From CAVWQV01 sp963757115 (GTDB taxonomy: Bacteria; Pseudomonadota; Alphaproteobacteria; Acetobacterales; Acetobacteraceae): DNA of 64,000 nucleotides. The notes beneath the pieces were generated by a model that saw only the letters and a program-made list of their open reading frames with translations, was not told the origin of the DNA and did not search any database. Shown here piece after piece: positions 33,800 to 43,754 of this stretch (within the stretch, counting starts at the first letter, position 1; every line of letters starts with the position of its first letter). The stretch covers positions 186,001 to 250,000 of the forward strand of contig CAVWQV010000015.1 in NCBI GenBank assembly GCA_963757115.1, written 5' to 3'. The translations under genes and the position numbers were made by a program.

Positions 33800-36039
33800 T
33801 CACACACCCGCAACAAGGCTGTCGATGCGCAGGGGCAGGTCGCGCAGGCGCTGGCCCGTGGCGTGATAGATCGCGTTGGCGAGCGCCGCCGATGTGCCCA
33901 CGATGCCGATCTCGCCGATGCCCTTGATGCCGAGCGGATTGACCAGCTTGTCCTCCTCGGGAACCATGATGACCTGCACGTCGACCACGTCGGCGTTCAC
34001 CGGCACGAGATAGTCGGCGAGATTGGTGTTCACGTAACGCGCCGCGTTGGCGTCGATCTCGGTCTCCTCGTGCAGCGCCGAGCCGATGCCCCAGATCATG
34101 CCGCCCATGTACTGGCTGCGGGCCGTGCGGGGATTCATGATGCGGCCGGACGCAAACGCGCCGACGATGCGGGGCACGCGGATTTCGCGCGTGCGCGCAT
34201 GCACCCGCACCTCGACGAATTGCGCCCCGAAGGCGAACTGGATGCGGTCCTGGCAGCTTGGCGCCGCCGATCGGCATCGCGGCGCCCTTGTACAGAGCAT
34301 CTGCATCGCCCTCCTTCGGCGCGCCGTGCGGCAGCCATTCGGCATATTCCTCGAACGGCGCCCGAGCCGCGTTCCTTCAGCGCGGCGACGAGGTCGGCGG
34401 CTGGGCTCCGATCCGTTGCTCGAGCTTCGCCCGGATCGCGTCGCAGGCCTGGGCGACGACCGAGCAGACGCTCGCGGTCGAGATCGATCCGCCCGCCACC
34501 GGTGCCGGCGGCAGATCCGTGTCGCCCAGCAGCACCGAAACCTTCTCGACCGGCAAGCCGAGCCGCTCGGCGGCCGTCTGGGCCGCGACCGTGTAGATGC
34601 CGTTGCCGATCTCGTGGCCGGCGGTCTCGACCCGTGCCGTGCCGTCCGGAAACAGGCGGACGCGGGCGGTCGGCGGCCGCCATCTGGGTCGGATAGGCCG
34701 ACGTCGCGCAACCCCAGCCGACCAGCCAGTCGCCGTCGCGCATGGAGCCGGGCTGCGGCGTCGCGCTTCGACCAGCCGAACGCCTCGCGCCGCTTGGTCG
34801 AAGCACGGCATCGAGCGCGCGGCTCGTGTAGGGCAGGCCCTTGATCGGCTCCTTCTGCGTGTCGTTGACGCGGCGCAGCTCGATCGGGTCCATGTCGAGC
34901 GCGACGGCGAGTTCGTCCATCGCGCTTTCGAGCGCGAAGAAGTAGGGCGTCTCGGCGGGCGCCCGCATGAAGCCCGGCGTCGACCGGTCGGCCCGGACGA
35001 TCGTCACGTTGCTGGCGACGTTGGGGCAGGCGTACATGCGGGTCGAAGCGTCGGTGCCGGCGACCGCGTAGGGGTCGGGCCGCGAGGTGACCTCGAAGCC
35101 CTCATGGCTGAGTGCCTGCAGCTTGCCGTCGCGCGTCGCGCCGAGCTTGATGCGCGTGCCGCGTCTCGGCCCGGTAGGTCGCGATCGTAAAGCCTTGCTC
35201 GCGGGTCGGCACGAGCTTGACGGGCCGGCCGAGCCTGCGCGCCGCGACCGCGACGATGGCGGTGCGCTGGGTGAGCGATCCCTTGGAGCCGAAGGCGCCG
35301 CCGACGAAGCGGGCTGACCACCCGGATCCGGCTCGGCGTCGATGCCGAGTTGCGCCGCCAGGCCGTTCTTGATGCCGTAGACGTTCTGGCTCGGCTCATG
35401 GACGGTGAGCTGCGGGCCGTTCCAGGACGCATTGGGTCGCGAACAGTTCGATCGGGTTGTGGTGCTGGGTCGGGGTCGAATAGCTGGCGTCGATCTTCAC
35501 CGGCGCGGCTGGCGAAAGCCGCCGCGAAATCGCCGACTTTGGGGTCGTCGTGCTTCTTGTTCTGGCGTCGCGAGTTCCTGTTCGACTGCGCCGGGCGACT
35601 CGAAGGTCGCGCGACGGCTTGTCTCCTCGTAGTCGACCACGACCCGGTGCGCGGCGTCCCGCGCCACCTCGTAGGTGTTGGCCAGCACCACCGCGATCGG
35701 TCTGGCCTGCATAGGCGATCTCGGGCGAGCCGAGCGGCACGACCGAGTTCGAGGCCGGCCCGCCTTCGGTGAAGAATTTCACCGGCCGGATCGCGTCGCC
35801 AATGTTCTCATGGGTGAGGATGTCGAGCACGCCCGGCAGGGCGCGTGCCTCCCTGAGGTCGAAGGACTTGATGCGGCCCTTGGCGATCCGGGCTGATGAC
35901 CAGGAACGCGTAGGCGACATCGGGCAGCGCGAAGTCGGACGCGTAGATCGCCGTTGCCGGTGACTTTGGCTCGCGCGTCATAGCGCGGGATCGGCTGCCC
36001 CATGTTGGCCTTGGGGGCGGGTGCCGCTGCGTCGGCCAT
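33800..36039 (-). CDS. paoC: Aldehyde oxidoreductase molybdenum-binding subunit PaoC-like, many frameshifts
   Basis: This is the Mo-cofactor subunit of a periplasmic aldehyde oxidoreductase of the xanthine oxidase family. In-order segments read from several frames include GQPIPRYDARAKVTG, VLDILTHENIGDAIRPVKFF, VLANTYEVARDAAHRVVVDY, PTQHHNPIELFATQ, STPGFMRAPAETPYFFALES, MDPIELRRVNDTQKEP and a normal C-terminus, ARYVNTNLADYLVPVNADVV then NPLGIKGIGEIGIVGTSAAL with the catalytic Glu. Roughly ten single-base changes are needed in 2.2 kb. Conserved motifs are undamaged in their own frames, which argues for read error in this stretch. It follows paoB after three bases. Confidence 0.82.
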
Positions 36040-36042
36040 CGA

Positions 36043-37075
36043 TCAGCCCTCCAAGGTCGCGGCTTGCAGCAGGGCGCGCACGACCGTCTTCTGGCCGAGC
36101 GCGACCTTGTAGGCGTTGTGCTGGCGCGGCTTGGCGCCCGCAAAGGCGATGCGCGGCCGCATCCGCCGCGGTCGTCTCGTCGAGCGGCTTGCCGGCGAGC
36201 GCCGCTTCCGCCTCGCGCGCCCGCCACGGCACGGTGGCGACGCCGCCGAGCGCGATGCGGGCCTGTCGGACCGTGCCCCCGTCGATGTCGAGCGCCACCG
36301 CGGCGGAAGCGAGTGCGAACTCGTAGGATTGGCGGTCGCGGATCTTGAGGTAGAGCGACCGCCGCGTCCAAGGTCCGGCCGGCGACGTTGAAGCCGGTGA
36401 TGACGTCGCCCGGTGCGAGGCTCGTCTCGATGTTCGGCGTCGAGCCCGGCCGCTTGTGCAGCGCCGCGAAGGCGATGCTGCGCGGACCCGCCGGGCCCGC
36501 GATGTCGACCGTGGCGTCGAGCGCCATCAAGGCCTGCGCGAAGTCGCCCGGGTAGGTGGCGATGCAGTCTTCGCTGCACGCCCAGCACCGCATGCTGTCG
36601 GTTGAAGCCGTCGAGCGCCGCGCAGCCCGAGCCCGGGTTGCGCTTGTTGCAGGCGGACCAGGACGTGTCGCGGAAGTAGTTGCAGCGGGTCCGCTGCAGC
36701 ACGTTGCCGCCGAGCGACGCCATGTTGCGAAGTTGCGCGCTCGCCGCGAGCATGAGGCTCTGCGCGAGGACCGGATAGGACTTGATGATCTCCGGATGGT
36801 CGGCCGCCGCCGACATGCTTGGCCAGGGCGCCAAGCTTCACGCCCTCGGTCGGTGACTGGTGATGGCACTGCATGGTCTTACCGAGCTCGCTGATGTCGA
36901 CCACACGGGCGGGCTGCATCACGTCGAGCTTCATGAGGTCGAGCAGTGTCGTGCCGCCAGCCATGTACTCGGCCGGCAACCGGCCTTGCACCAGCGGCGC
37001 ATCGCGTCGAGCGCCCTGGATCGCTTGTGCGGCGCGTTCGGCCGAGGGCGCGCGTTCGTAAACGAAGGGCCGCAT
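36043..37075 (-). CDS. paoB: Aldehyde oxidoreductase FAD-binding subunit PaoB-like, several frameshifts
   Basis: The FAD subunit starts MRPFVYERAPSAERAAQAIQ and carries FAD-binding YMAGGTTLLDLMKLDVMQP and NMASLGGNVLQRTRCNYFRD. The distinguishing mark is the additional iron-sulphur loop: the Cys in QRTRCNYFRDTSW, then CNKRNPGSGCAALDG, and the later CIATYPGDFAQALMALDAT, as in E. coli PaoB, which holds a [4Fe-4S] cluster absent from ordinary xanthine-dehydrogenase FAD subunits. The C-terminal domain is VALDIDGGTVRQARIALGGV. At least four indels split it. It is three bases from the paoA stop and from the paoC start. Confidence 0.82.
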
Positions 37076-37078
37076 CGC

Positions 37079-37702
37079 TCAGCCCTCCATCTGGGTTTTG
37101 GCCTGGCGAACGGCTGCCACGATGTTCGGATAGGCGGCGCAGCGACAGAGGTTGCCGCTCATGTATTCGCGGATCGCGTCGTCGTGGTCGGCGTGGCCTT
37201 CCTTCACGCAGCCGATCGCCGACATGATCTGGCCGGGCGTGCAGTAGCCGCACTGGAAGGCGTCGTGATCGATGAAGGCCTGCTGCATCGGATGCAGCGG
37301 ACCGTCGGCGCGCGCCAAGCCCTCGATCGTGGTGATCTCCTGGCCCTGCACCGCGACCGCAAGCGTCAGGCACGACAAGACGCGCCGCCCATCGACGTGC
37401 ACGGTGCAGGCGCCGCACTGGCCGTGATCGCAGCCCTTCTTGGACCCGGTCAGGCCGATGTGGTCGCGCAGCGCGTCGAGTAGGGTGGTGCGGACATCGA
37501 GGCCGATCCGATGCACCTCGCCGTTCACTGCCAGCCGCATATCAATCGCGGCCTGCGGGTCGCTCGGCGCTGCCGACCGGGGCGCGGCCTGCCCCGCAGG
37601 CGGAACTCCGACGAGTGGCAAGGCTGCCGTTGACGCGGTGGCCCCGATAAAACGCCTCCGGCCGACGGGCGGGAGGCGGTGATCGTCATCATCGTTCGGC
37701 AT
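37079..37702 (-). CDS. paoA: Aldehyde oxidoreductase 2Fe-2S subunit PaoA-like, Tat-exported
   Basis: This is the 207-residue iron-sulphur subunit with two [2Fe-2S] clusters. The plant-type site is GSKKGCDHGQCGACTVHVDG, and the second site is QCGYCTPGQIMSAIGC with NLCRCAAYPNIVAAV. The N-terminus has a twin-arginine signal, GRRRFIGATASTAALPLVG, so the folded trimer is probably exported by Tat. ATG 37702 is preferred. An in-frame ATG at 37816 would overlap the divergent hydrolase gene. The frame is intact, unlike paoB and paoC just downstream. Confidence 0.92.
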   Translation of the reverse strand: MPNDDDDHRLPPVGRRRFIGATASTAALPLVGVPPAGQAAPRSAAPSDPQAAIDMRLAVNGEVHRIGLDVRTTLLDALRDHIGLTGSKKGCDHGQCGACTVHVDGRRVLSCLTLAVAVQGQEITTIEGLARADGPLHPMQQAFIDHDAFQCGYCTPGQIMSAIGCVKEGHADHDDAIREYMSGNLCRCAAYPNIVAAVRQAKTQMEG

Positions 37703-37814
37703 AGCTGCCTCAAGTTCAACGAGGGCGTTAGAGTTGCTATCGCCACCGGCGTGGTCAAGCGGGGCTTCTCCGGCCGCCGCCGGAGTTGAAGTTGCCAAGC
37801 GCGTCGGCAACGCC

Positions 37815-39798
37815 ATGTCAGGTTCTCCCTGGTTGGTAGACACGAATGCAGGACGGACCGCGCCCGTGGTGAAAACGGAGTTCCCCCGCCGCGTGCGCGA
37901 AATCGAGCACGTGCTGATCCCGCTGCCGGACGGAACGAGGCTGGCCGCGCGCATCTGGCTGCCGGAGGATGCCGAGCGCGACCCGGTGCCGGCGATCCTC
38001 GAATATCTGCCGTACCGCAAGCGCGACGGCACTTATGAGCGCGACGCGCTCACGCATCCCTATTTCGCCGGGCACGGCTACGCCAGCGTGCGCGTTGACA
38101 TTCGCGGCAGCGGAGAGTCGGACGGATTACTGTTCGACGAATATGCGCGACAGGAGCAGGACGATGCGCTCCACCTGATCGCCTGGATCGCCGCGCAGCC
38201 CTGGTGCAGCGGCGCGGTCGGCATGATCGGCATATCCTGGGGCGGGTTCAACGGATTGCAGGTCGCGGCACGACGGCCGCCGGCGCTGAAGGCCGTCATC
38301 ACGATTTGCTCGACCGACGATCGGTTCCGCGATGACGTGCATGCGATGGGAGGAGCGCTGCTCACGGCCAAGTTCGGCTGGGCGTCGTTCTTCTTCGGCA
38401 GCATGGCTCGCCCGCCGGACCCGGCCCTGGTCGGCGATGGCTGGCGCGCGATGTGGCAGCAACGGCTGGAGAACGAGCCGCTGTTTCTCGAGCGATGGAT
38501 GCGCCATCAGCGCCGTGACGCCTACTGGCGGCACGGTTCGGTGTGCGAGGATTACGGTGCGATCCAGTGCCCCGTCTATGCGGTGGGAGGCTGGACCGAC
38601 GGCTACACCAACACCATTCCGCGCCTGCTCGAGCATCTGCGCGTGCCGCGCAAGGGGCTGATCGGGCCGTGGGCGCACGCCTACCCGCATTTCGCCAAGC
38701 CCGGCCCCGCAATAGGGTTTCTGCAGGAAGCGCTGCGGTGGTGGGACCACTGGCTGAAGGGCATCGACAACGGCCTCATGCGAGAGCCGATGCTGCGCGC
38801 CTGGATGATGGAAAGCGTGCCGCCCGCGAAGTACCACGAGGAGCTGCCGGGACGATGGGTGGCCGCAGCGCGTGGCCGCCGCCGGGCATTACGCCCGATC
38901 GATTTTTCCTCGCCGATGACGGCCTGTGTGCGGACGATGCGGGGCTGTCGCCGCGCCCCGTGCGATCGGAGCAGACGGTGGGCGCCGAAGCCGGGAGTTG
39001 GTGTCCGTTCGGCCGTGGGGCGGACCAGGCGGGCGATCAACAGGCGGACGATGCACGCTCGCTCACGTTCGATAGCGCACCGTTGTCCGCCCGCAAGGAA
39101 ATCCTGGGTGCGCCGGTCGTCACCCTCGATGTGGCATCGGACAAGCCGCTGGCAAACCTCGCTGTGCGGCTGTGCGATTTGCGGCCGGACGGCACATCGT
39201 TGCGCGTGAGCTTCGGCATCCTGAACCTGACGCATCGCGACAGCCACGAAGCGCCGGCGGCACTGGTGCCGGGGCAGCGCTATCGGGTGCGCATCCAGCT
39301 CAACGACGCGGGCTTTGCGTTCGCGCCGGGCATCGCGTGCGGGTCGCGATCTCGACGGCGTATTGGCCGATGATCTGGCCAGCGCCGGAGGTTGCGACCG
39401 TGACGGTCTACGGAGGGACGCTCGACTTGCCGGTGCGGTCGCCCGAGCCAGCGGACGACGAACTGCGGCCGCTGCCCGAGCCGGAGAGTGCGGCCCCGGA
39501 GCCGACCAGCCGGCCGCGTCCCGGTGTGGTGCGGATCGACCGGCTCGGGCTGGAGCTGGGGACCGAGGCCAGGTTCGACTCGCACATCGCACCCGACGAC
39601 CCGCTGAGCGCCGAGTGCTCCATGCGGCAGGTGCAGGCGATCTCGCGCGCGGACTGGCGGACGCGGATCGAAACCTCTGTTCGCATGACATGCACGCGAG
39701 ACGCTTTCGTGCTGCATGCGAGCCTGCGCGCGTGGGATGCAGACGAGGAAGTTTGCTCCCGCGAGTGGGACGTCTCGGTGCCGCGGGACTTGGTCTGA
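37815..39798 (+). CDS. CocE/NonD family (X-Pro dipeptidyl-peptidase-like) hydrolase, two frameshifts
   Basis: The repaired protein is about 660 residues. The N-terminal alpha/beta hydrolase domain has VLIPLPDGTRLAARIWLP, VRVDIRGSGESDG and the nucleophile elbow IGISWGGFNGLQVAA with the catalytic Ser. PWAHAYPHFAKPGP holds the likely catalytic His. The C-terminal jelly-roll domain continues in the next two frames (VTLDVASDKPLANLAVRLCD and STAYWPMIWPAPEVATVTVY). Breaks lie near 38855-38870 and 39335-39350. Members hydrolyse acyl esters or amides, for example cocaine esterase and glutaryl-7-ACA acylase. It is divergent from paoA. Confidence 0.87.
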
Positions 39799-40054
39799 CC
39801 TTCGCCAAGAATTCGATCGTGACGTTGCTATGGGCGGGAAGGGGTCAGTCAGGTCTCCACGGGGACGAGATAGCCAAAGGCATTTCCAAAAACGTCACTA
39901 TTGGGCCGGGGAGCGGACATCAGGTTACATCTGCTCTGTCGACGGCTGTGCGCCCCTGCTCGCCGTTCCCGGGCAAAGCGAAAAGTCCCGAGAGCGGCCC
40001 TTAGTTTCGATTGCCCGTTGGCTGCCTTGGGGCGGGGCGACGATGTTCGTCTCG

Positions 40055-40960
40055 CTATTCCAGATACGGCGTCAGCACATCTTCAATCCATTTCATGAAT
40101 GCGCGGACTCGGCGCGACAGATTGCTCCGATGTGCTACGACGAGGGACACGGCGAGCGCCCGGCGACGAAAATCGGGGATGATCTCCACAAGCGCTCCAC
40201 TCTCTAGGTATCGGCCAATCCCCAAGAGTGGCGCCTGAATTAGGCCAATGCCGGCGAGGGCAGCGGCTTCGTAGGTCTGCGCGCTGTTGACGTGTAGCGC
40301 ACCTGGCAACTGAAGCGTCGCGTAGCTGTCGCCGTCCGGATATTCCCATCCGTAGGGTCTCGCGCCCAGCATCGTCGAAAAATGAACTGTCCGATGTTTC
40401 TGACACTGGAGATCTTCTAGCGATCGGGGGACGCCATAGCGCGCTAGATAGGCGGGACTGGCAGCGTTGACCATGCGCAATAAGCCTAGCGGGCGGGCAA
40501 TCAGTGTCTCGTCCCTGATAGGACCAAGTCGCAATACACAGTCGAACCCCTCTTGAACCAGATCGACCTGCCGATCCGTACTCGACACCTCCAGCTCCAA
40601 CTCGGGGTGAGTCGCCATGAAATCCGGCAAGGCCGGCACGATCGTTGTGCGCGCCACCTCGGTCGGAAGATCGACCCGTAAACGCCCGCGAAGTGCCACG
40701 CGATCGCCTGCGAACATCGAGTGTAGGTCATCCACTTCAGCAAGCAGATCGCGGGCACGGGCATGAAATGCGCGTCCGTCCTCCGTCAACTGCACGCTGC
40801 GCGTCGTCCGGTGCAGGAGCCTAACACCGACATCTTCTTCCAGCTTCCTGACTGCCGTTGAGGCCCTCCCCTTTTGGATGCCCAGGCTATCGGCCGCGTG
40901 GGTGAAGCTCCCCATTTCCGCTATCGTTATGAAAATGAGGATGGGTTCGAGATTCTGCAT
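40055..40960 (-). CDS. LysR family transcriptional regulator
   Basis: This is a 301-residue LTTR with an N-terminal winged helix (MQNLEPILIFITIAEMGSFT then HAADSLGIQKGRASTAVRKL) and an effector domain whose strands LRVDLPTEVARTTIVPALPD and VDLVQEGFDCVLRLGPIRDE are typical of the CrgA/AaeR subgroup. It is divergent from a DoxX-like and an NmrA-like gene across 122 bases that contain an inverted repeat, so it probably controls them. No effector can be named. Confidence 0.93.
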   Translation of the reverse strand: MQNLEPILIFITIAEMGSFTHAADSLGIQKGRASTAVRKLEEDVGVRLLHRTTRSVQLTEDGRAFHARARDLLAEVDDLHSMFAGDRVALRGRLRVDLPTEVARTTIVPALPDFMATHPELELEVSSTDRQVDLVQEGFDCVLRLGPIRDETLIARPLGLLRMVNAASPAYLARYGVPRSLEDLQCQKHRTVHFSTMLGARPYGWEYPDGDSYATLQLPGALHVNSAQTYEAAALAGIGLIQAPLLGIGRYLESGALVEIIPDFRRRALAVSLVVAHRSNLSRRVRAFMKWIEDVLTPYLE

Positions 40961-41005
40961 CTTCGTGCCTCGGCATTGTTCACCGAAGAGAGAACGGTGA
41001 GTTCA

Positions 41006-41037
41006 GTTTCTCGGTGTTTATCATGCCTGAGAGAAAC
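41006..41037. promoter_or_regulatory. Candidate LysR operator in divergent promoter
   Basis: GTTTCTC (41006-41012) and GAGAAAC (41031-41037) form a perfect seven-base inverted repeat, 18 bases apart, in the region between the divergent LysR and DoxX genes. LTTR binding sites are usually dyads in such intergenic regions. The spacing is wider than the classic T-N11-A box, so this is an inference. Confidence 0.5.
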
Positions 41038-41082
41038 AGTAAGCTCCTGAATATGGGCATCCCACTCATCGGAGAATGACAA

Positions 41083-41505
41083 GTGTCCGAAACTATGAAC
41101 CTGCGTCACGTGCCTGAAGCGATGGCCTTGCATCACAGCGTGTGGGCCGGCCGGATCATGAGCGCGATTGTCGTTATCGCTCTGGTGGCAGACGGCACTA
41201 TTCAGCTTTTTGCGCCGGCACAGATCGCGAGCACATTGCAGGAAACGGGGTTCGCGATGGACCTGACCCGTATCGTGGGTCCGATCATACTCGCCTGCGC
41301 CATCCTTTACGCCATCCCGGCCACCGCCGTCGTCGGCGCGATCCTGGTGACGGGCTTTTTGGGAGGTGCCATCTGCGCCCATGTCCGCATTGGTGAGTTG
41401 GGGTCGCCGCCGGAGATCATTTCCCTACTTCTGGGCGGGATGACATGGGGCGGCCTCTACGCGCGAGATCCCCAAATCCGGGCCATTCTGCCGCTCATCC
41501 GCTGA
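41083..41505 (+). CDS. DoxX-like family membrane protein
   Basis: This is a 140-residue protein with about four membrane helices, including IMSAIVVIALVADGTIQLFA, IVGPIILACAILYAIPATAV, AILVTGFLGGAICAHVRIG and IISLLLGGMTWGGLYARDP. This is the DoxX-like (PF13564) pattern. The GTG at 41083 lies at good distance from GGAGAA. ATG 41095 is an alternative. It is transcribed towards, and about 44 bases from, the NmrA-like gene. Confidence 0.85.
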   Translation: MSETMNLRHVPEAMALHHSVWAGRIMSAIVVIALVADGTIQLFAPAQIASTLQETGFAMDLTRIVGPIILACAILYAIPATAVVGAILVTGFLGGAICAHVRIGELGSPPEIISLLLGGMTWGGLYARDPQIRAILPLIR

Positions 41506-41549
41506 ACCAACGGCGCAGTGCTCTGTCCCTCTAGACCAGGAGAACACGC

Positions 41550-42423
41550 ATGTTTTTAGTAATGGGAATCACGGGAAAAGTTGGCGGCACAACGGCAGAA
41601 CATCTGTTGGCGCACGGCAAGGGAGTACGCGCGCTCGTCCGCAGTCGCGAGAAGGCGGCTAACTGGGCGAACCAGGGCGTGGAACTGGTAGAGGGCGATT
41701 GGAACGAATTCGCGAGCCATCGAGCAAGCGCTCAAAGGCGTCGAAGGCGCGTTCGTCATGTTGCCGGCAGTCTGGGCGCCGTCGCCTGATTACAAAGAAG
41801 CCAAGGGCGTGGTTGCAAACTATGTCGAGGCGCTCACCAAGGCAGCGCCGCCTCGAGTGGTTGCGCTTTCGTCGATGGGTGCGAACAGAACCAGCGGGCT
41901 CGGGATGATCACGGCCTTGTCGCTTCTTGAGCAAGGTTTTCGGGATCTGATCTCGCCAATCGCATTTGTACGCGCAGGTGGATTCTTCGAAAACTTCCTC
42001 TACGGCTTGCAGGTCGCCCAGGGCGGAACGCTACCGGTCTACTACAATCCGACAAACCGGAAATCGACCATGGTCGCGACGAACGACATCGGCACTGAGG
42101 TCGCAACCCTTTTGACCGGGCCAGCGTGGTCAGGGCAGCGCGTCGTCGAGCTTGGCTCGATGGTCACCGCGGATGAAGTCGCGGAGCAATTGGGTGAAGT
42201 CCTGAATCTCGACGTGAAAGCCTTTGCAGTCCCGCGTGCAGGGTGGGCGGAGGCGTTCGAGCAATTCGGCATCCCGAAGGGCCACACCGGCCCTGCCGAA
42301 GAAATGTTTGAGGCCGTGAATGCAGGATGGATGGACCTCGGAGTCGAGGGTACGGAGCACGTAGCGGGTACGACGTCCGCACGCGATGTATTCGAGGCTG
42401 CACAGAAAGCAGCCAAGGCGTAA
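41550..42423 (+). CDS. NmrA/NAD(P)-binding family protein, one-base frameshift
   Basis: An atypical SDR of about 290 residues. The N-terminus MFLVMGITGKVGGTTAEHLL has the G-x-x-G-x-x-G cofactor loop, and VRALVRSREKAANWANQGVE and VELVEGDW follow. At 41706-41710 one extra base (GAATTCG where GATTCG would fit) breaks the frame. Repair gives DSRAIEQALKGVEGAFVMLP. The rest runs through LSSMGANRTSG and AFVRAGGFFENFL. NmrA-like proteins bind NAD(P) and often act as redox sensors or quinone reductases. A DoxX partner in the same LysR-controlled unit fits an oxidative or electrophile response, though this is not shown. Confidence 0.87.
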
Positions 42424-42705
42424 GTCCGGCACGGATCAGGCATGAGACGGAGACTGCCTGTTTCTGAGTCGGGCGCGTCGCGGGAAGCACTCAACAGTTC
42501 AAAGCAACGCGAGGCGCCTCCACTCCCCGACCGGACAGCGGACAGACCGCTTCCCACCCATCTCCGTATCCTGCCGGCCGCAGCGCGACGGCCGCTTTCG
42601 GGTACGTTGCCAGGAAAGTTGATGACGGGAATGGGCGCTGAACCGCCATGCCGTCAACGACGAACGCCCGCTCCTCCCTTCGGGTCGGTGCGGGAAAAAA
42701 GGCGC

Positions 42706-43617
42706 CTACTTGATCTTGCCAAGCTCGCGCAGTTGCCGCTCCACATTGCCCATGATGCCGAGCGACGGCTTGGCGGTGTCGAGGTCGGTGATGCGCTCGA
42801 AGTTCTCCTGGATCATCTCGATCGTCACCGGCTGGTCCGGGTCGAACGCGACACCCTCCGTCATGAAATACTGCACCCGGGCGTAGGTGCCCGCGGTGGC
42901 GGCGATGATTTCGCCCGAAACCTTGCATTCCTCGCTCGCGAGATACGCGACGGCGGGCGACACCAACTCGGGTCGCATGTACTCGAGCAACGCGGGCGGA
43001 ATCGAATTCTCGGTCATTCGCGTCTTCGCCGAGGGCGAGATCGCGTTCAGCATGATGTTGTACTTGGCCCCCTCGAAGCGGAGGCAGTTGATGAAGCCGT
43101 TGATCGCCATCTTCGCCGCGCCATAGTTGCTCTGGCCGAAATTGCCGACGGTGCCGGAGCCCGAGGTGGTGACGACGACGCGGCCGTATTTGCGGTCGCG
43201 GAAGATCGGCCAAGCCGCCTTGGTCGTGTAGACGGTGCCCATCAGGTGCACCTTCATCACGAACTCGAAATCCTCCATCTCCATGTTGTTGAACGCCTTG
43301 TCGCGCAACACGCCGGCGTTGGCGACCAGGATGTCGAGCCGGCCCCAGGTGTCCATTGCGGTCTGGATGATGCCGGCCGCTTCTTTCTCGTCGGCGACCG
43401 AGCCGTAGCTTGCGACGGCCTCGCCGCCCGCCTGCTTGATCTCGGCCACCACCTGGTCGGCCACCGCGCTGGCAGTGCCGCGCCCGTCCACCGCTCCGCC
43501 CGGATCGTTGACCACCACCTTCGCCCCCCGGCTCGCCAACAGCTTGGCGTGCTCGCGGCCGAGCCCGGCCCCGGCGCCGGTCACGATGGCGACGCGATCG
43601 TCGAAACGGATGGTCAT
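42706..43617 (-). CDS. SDR family oxidoreductase, (3R)-hydroxyacyl-CoA dehydrogenase type
   Basis: This is a 303-residue short-chain dehydrogenase. The cofactor loop is VAIVTGAGAGLGREHAKLL, followed by VVVNDPGGAVDGRG, which is characteristic of the MFE-2/FabG4-like group. The catalytic residues are in VVVTTSGSGTVGNFGQSNYG and the following AAKMA. The C-terminal extension (ITDLDTAKPSLGIMGNVERQ) is also usual for this group. Likely substrates are 3-hydroxyacyl-CoA or related compounds. About 280 bases downstream (42424-42705) show nothing recognisable. Confidence 0.92.
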   Translation of the reverse strand: MTIRFDDRVAIVTGAGAGLGREHAKLLASRGAKVVVNDPGGAVDGRGTASAVADQVVAEIKQAGGEAVASYGSVADEKEAAGIIQTAMDTWGRLDILVANAGVLRDKAFNNMEMEDFEFVMKVHLMGTVYTTKAAWPIFRDRKYGRVVVTTSGSGTVGNFGQSNYGAAKMAINGFINCLRFEGAKYNIMLNAISPSAKTRMTENSIPPALLEYMRPELVSPAVAYLASEECKVSGEIIAATAGTYARVQYFMTEGVAFDPDQPVTIEMIQENFERITDLDTAKPSLGIMGNVERQLRELGKIK

Positions 43618-43754
43618 GCGGTCCGGCCCCTTTCAGAAACTGGTGGACGGCAGCCATACGCGAAAGTAGCAAGACGCACCAGTCCGTAGCCTGCGGGGTA
43701 GCGGTAGGCGCCCCGGCCGCGTAGAATGCGCTTGGAAAACAAGGAAACCACCGC

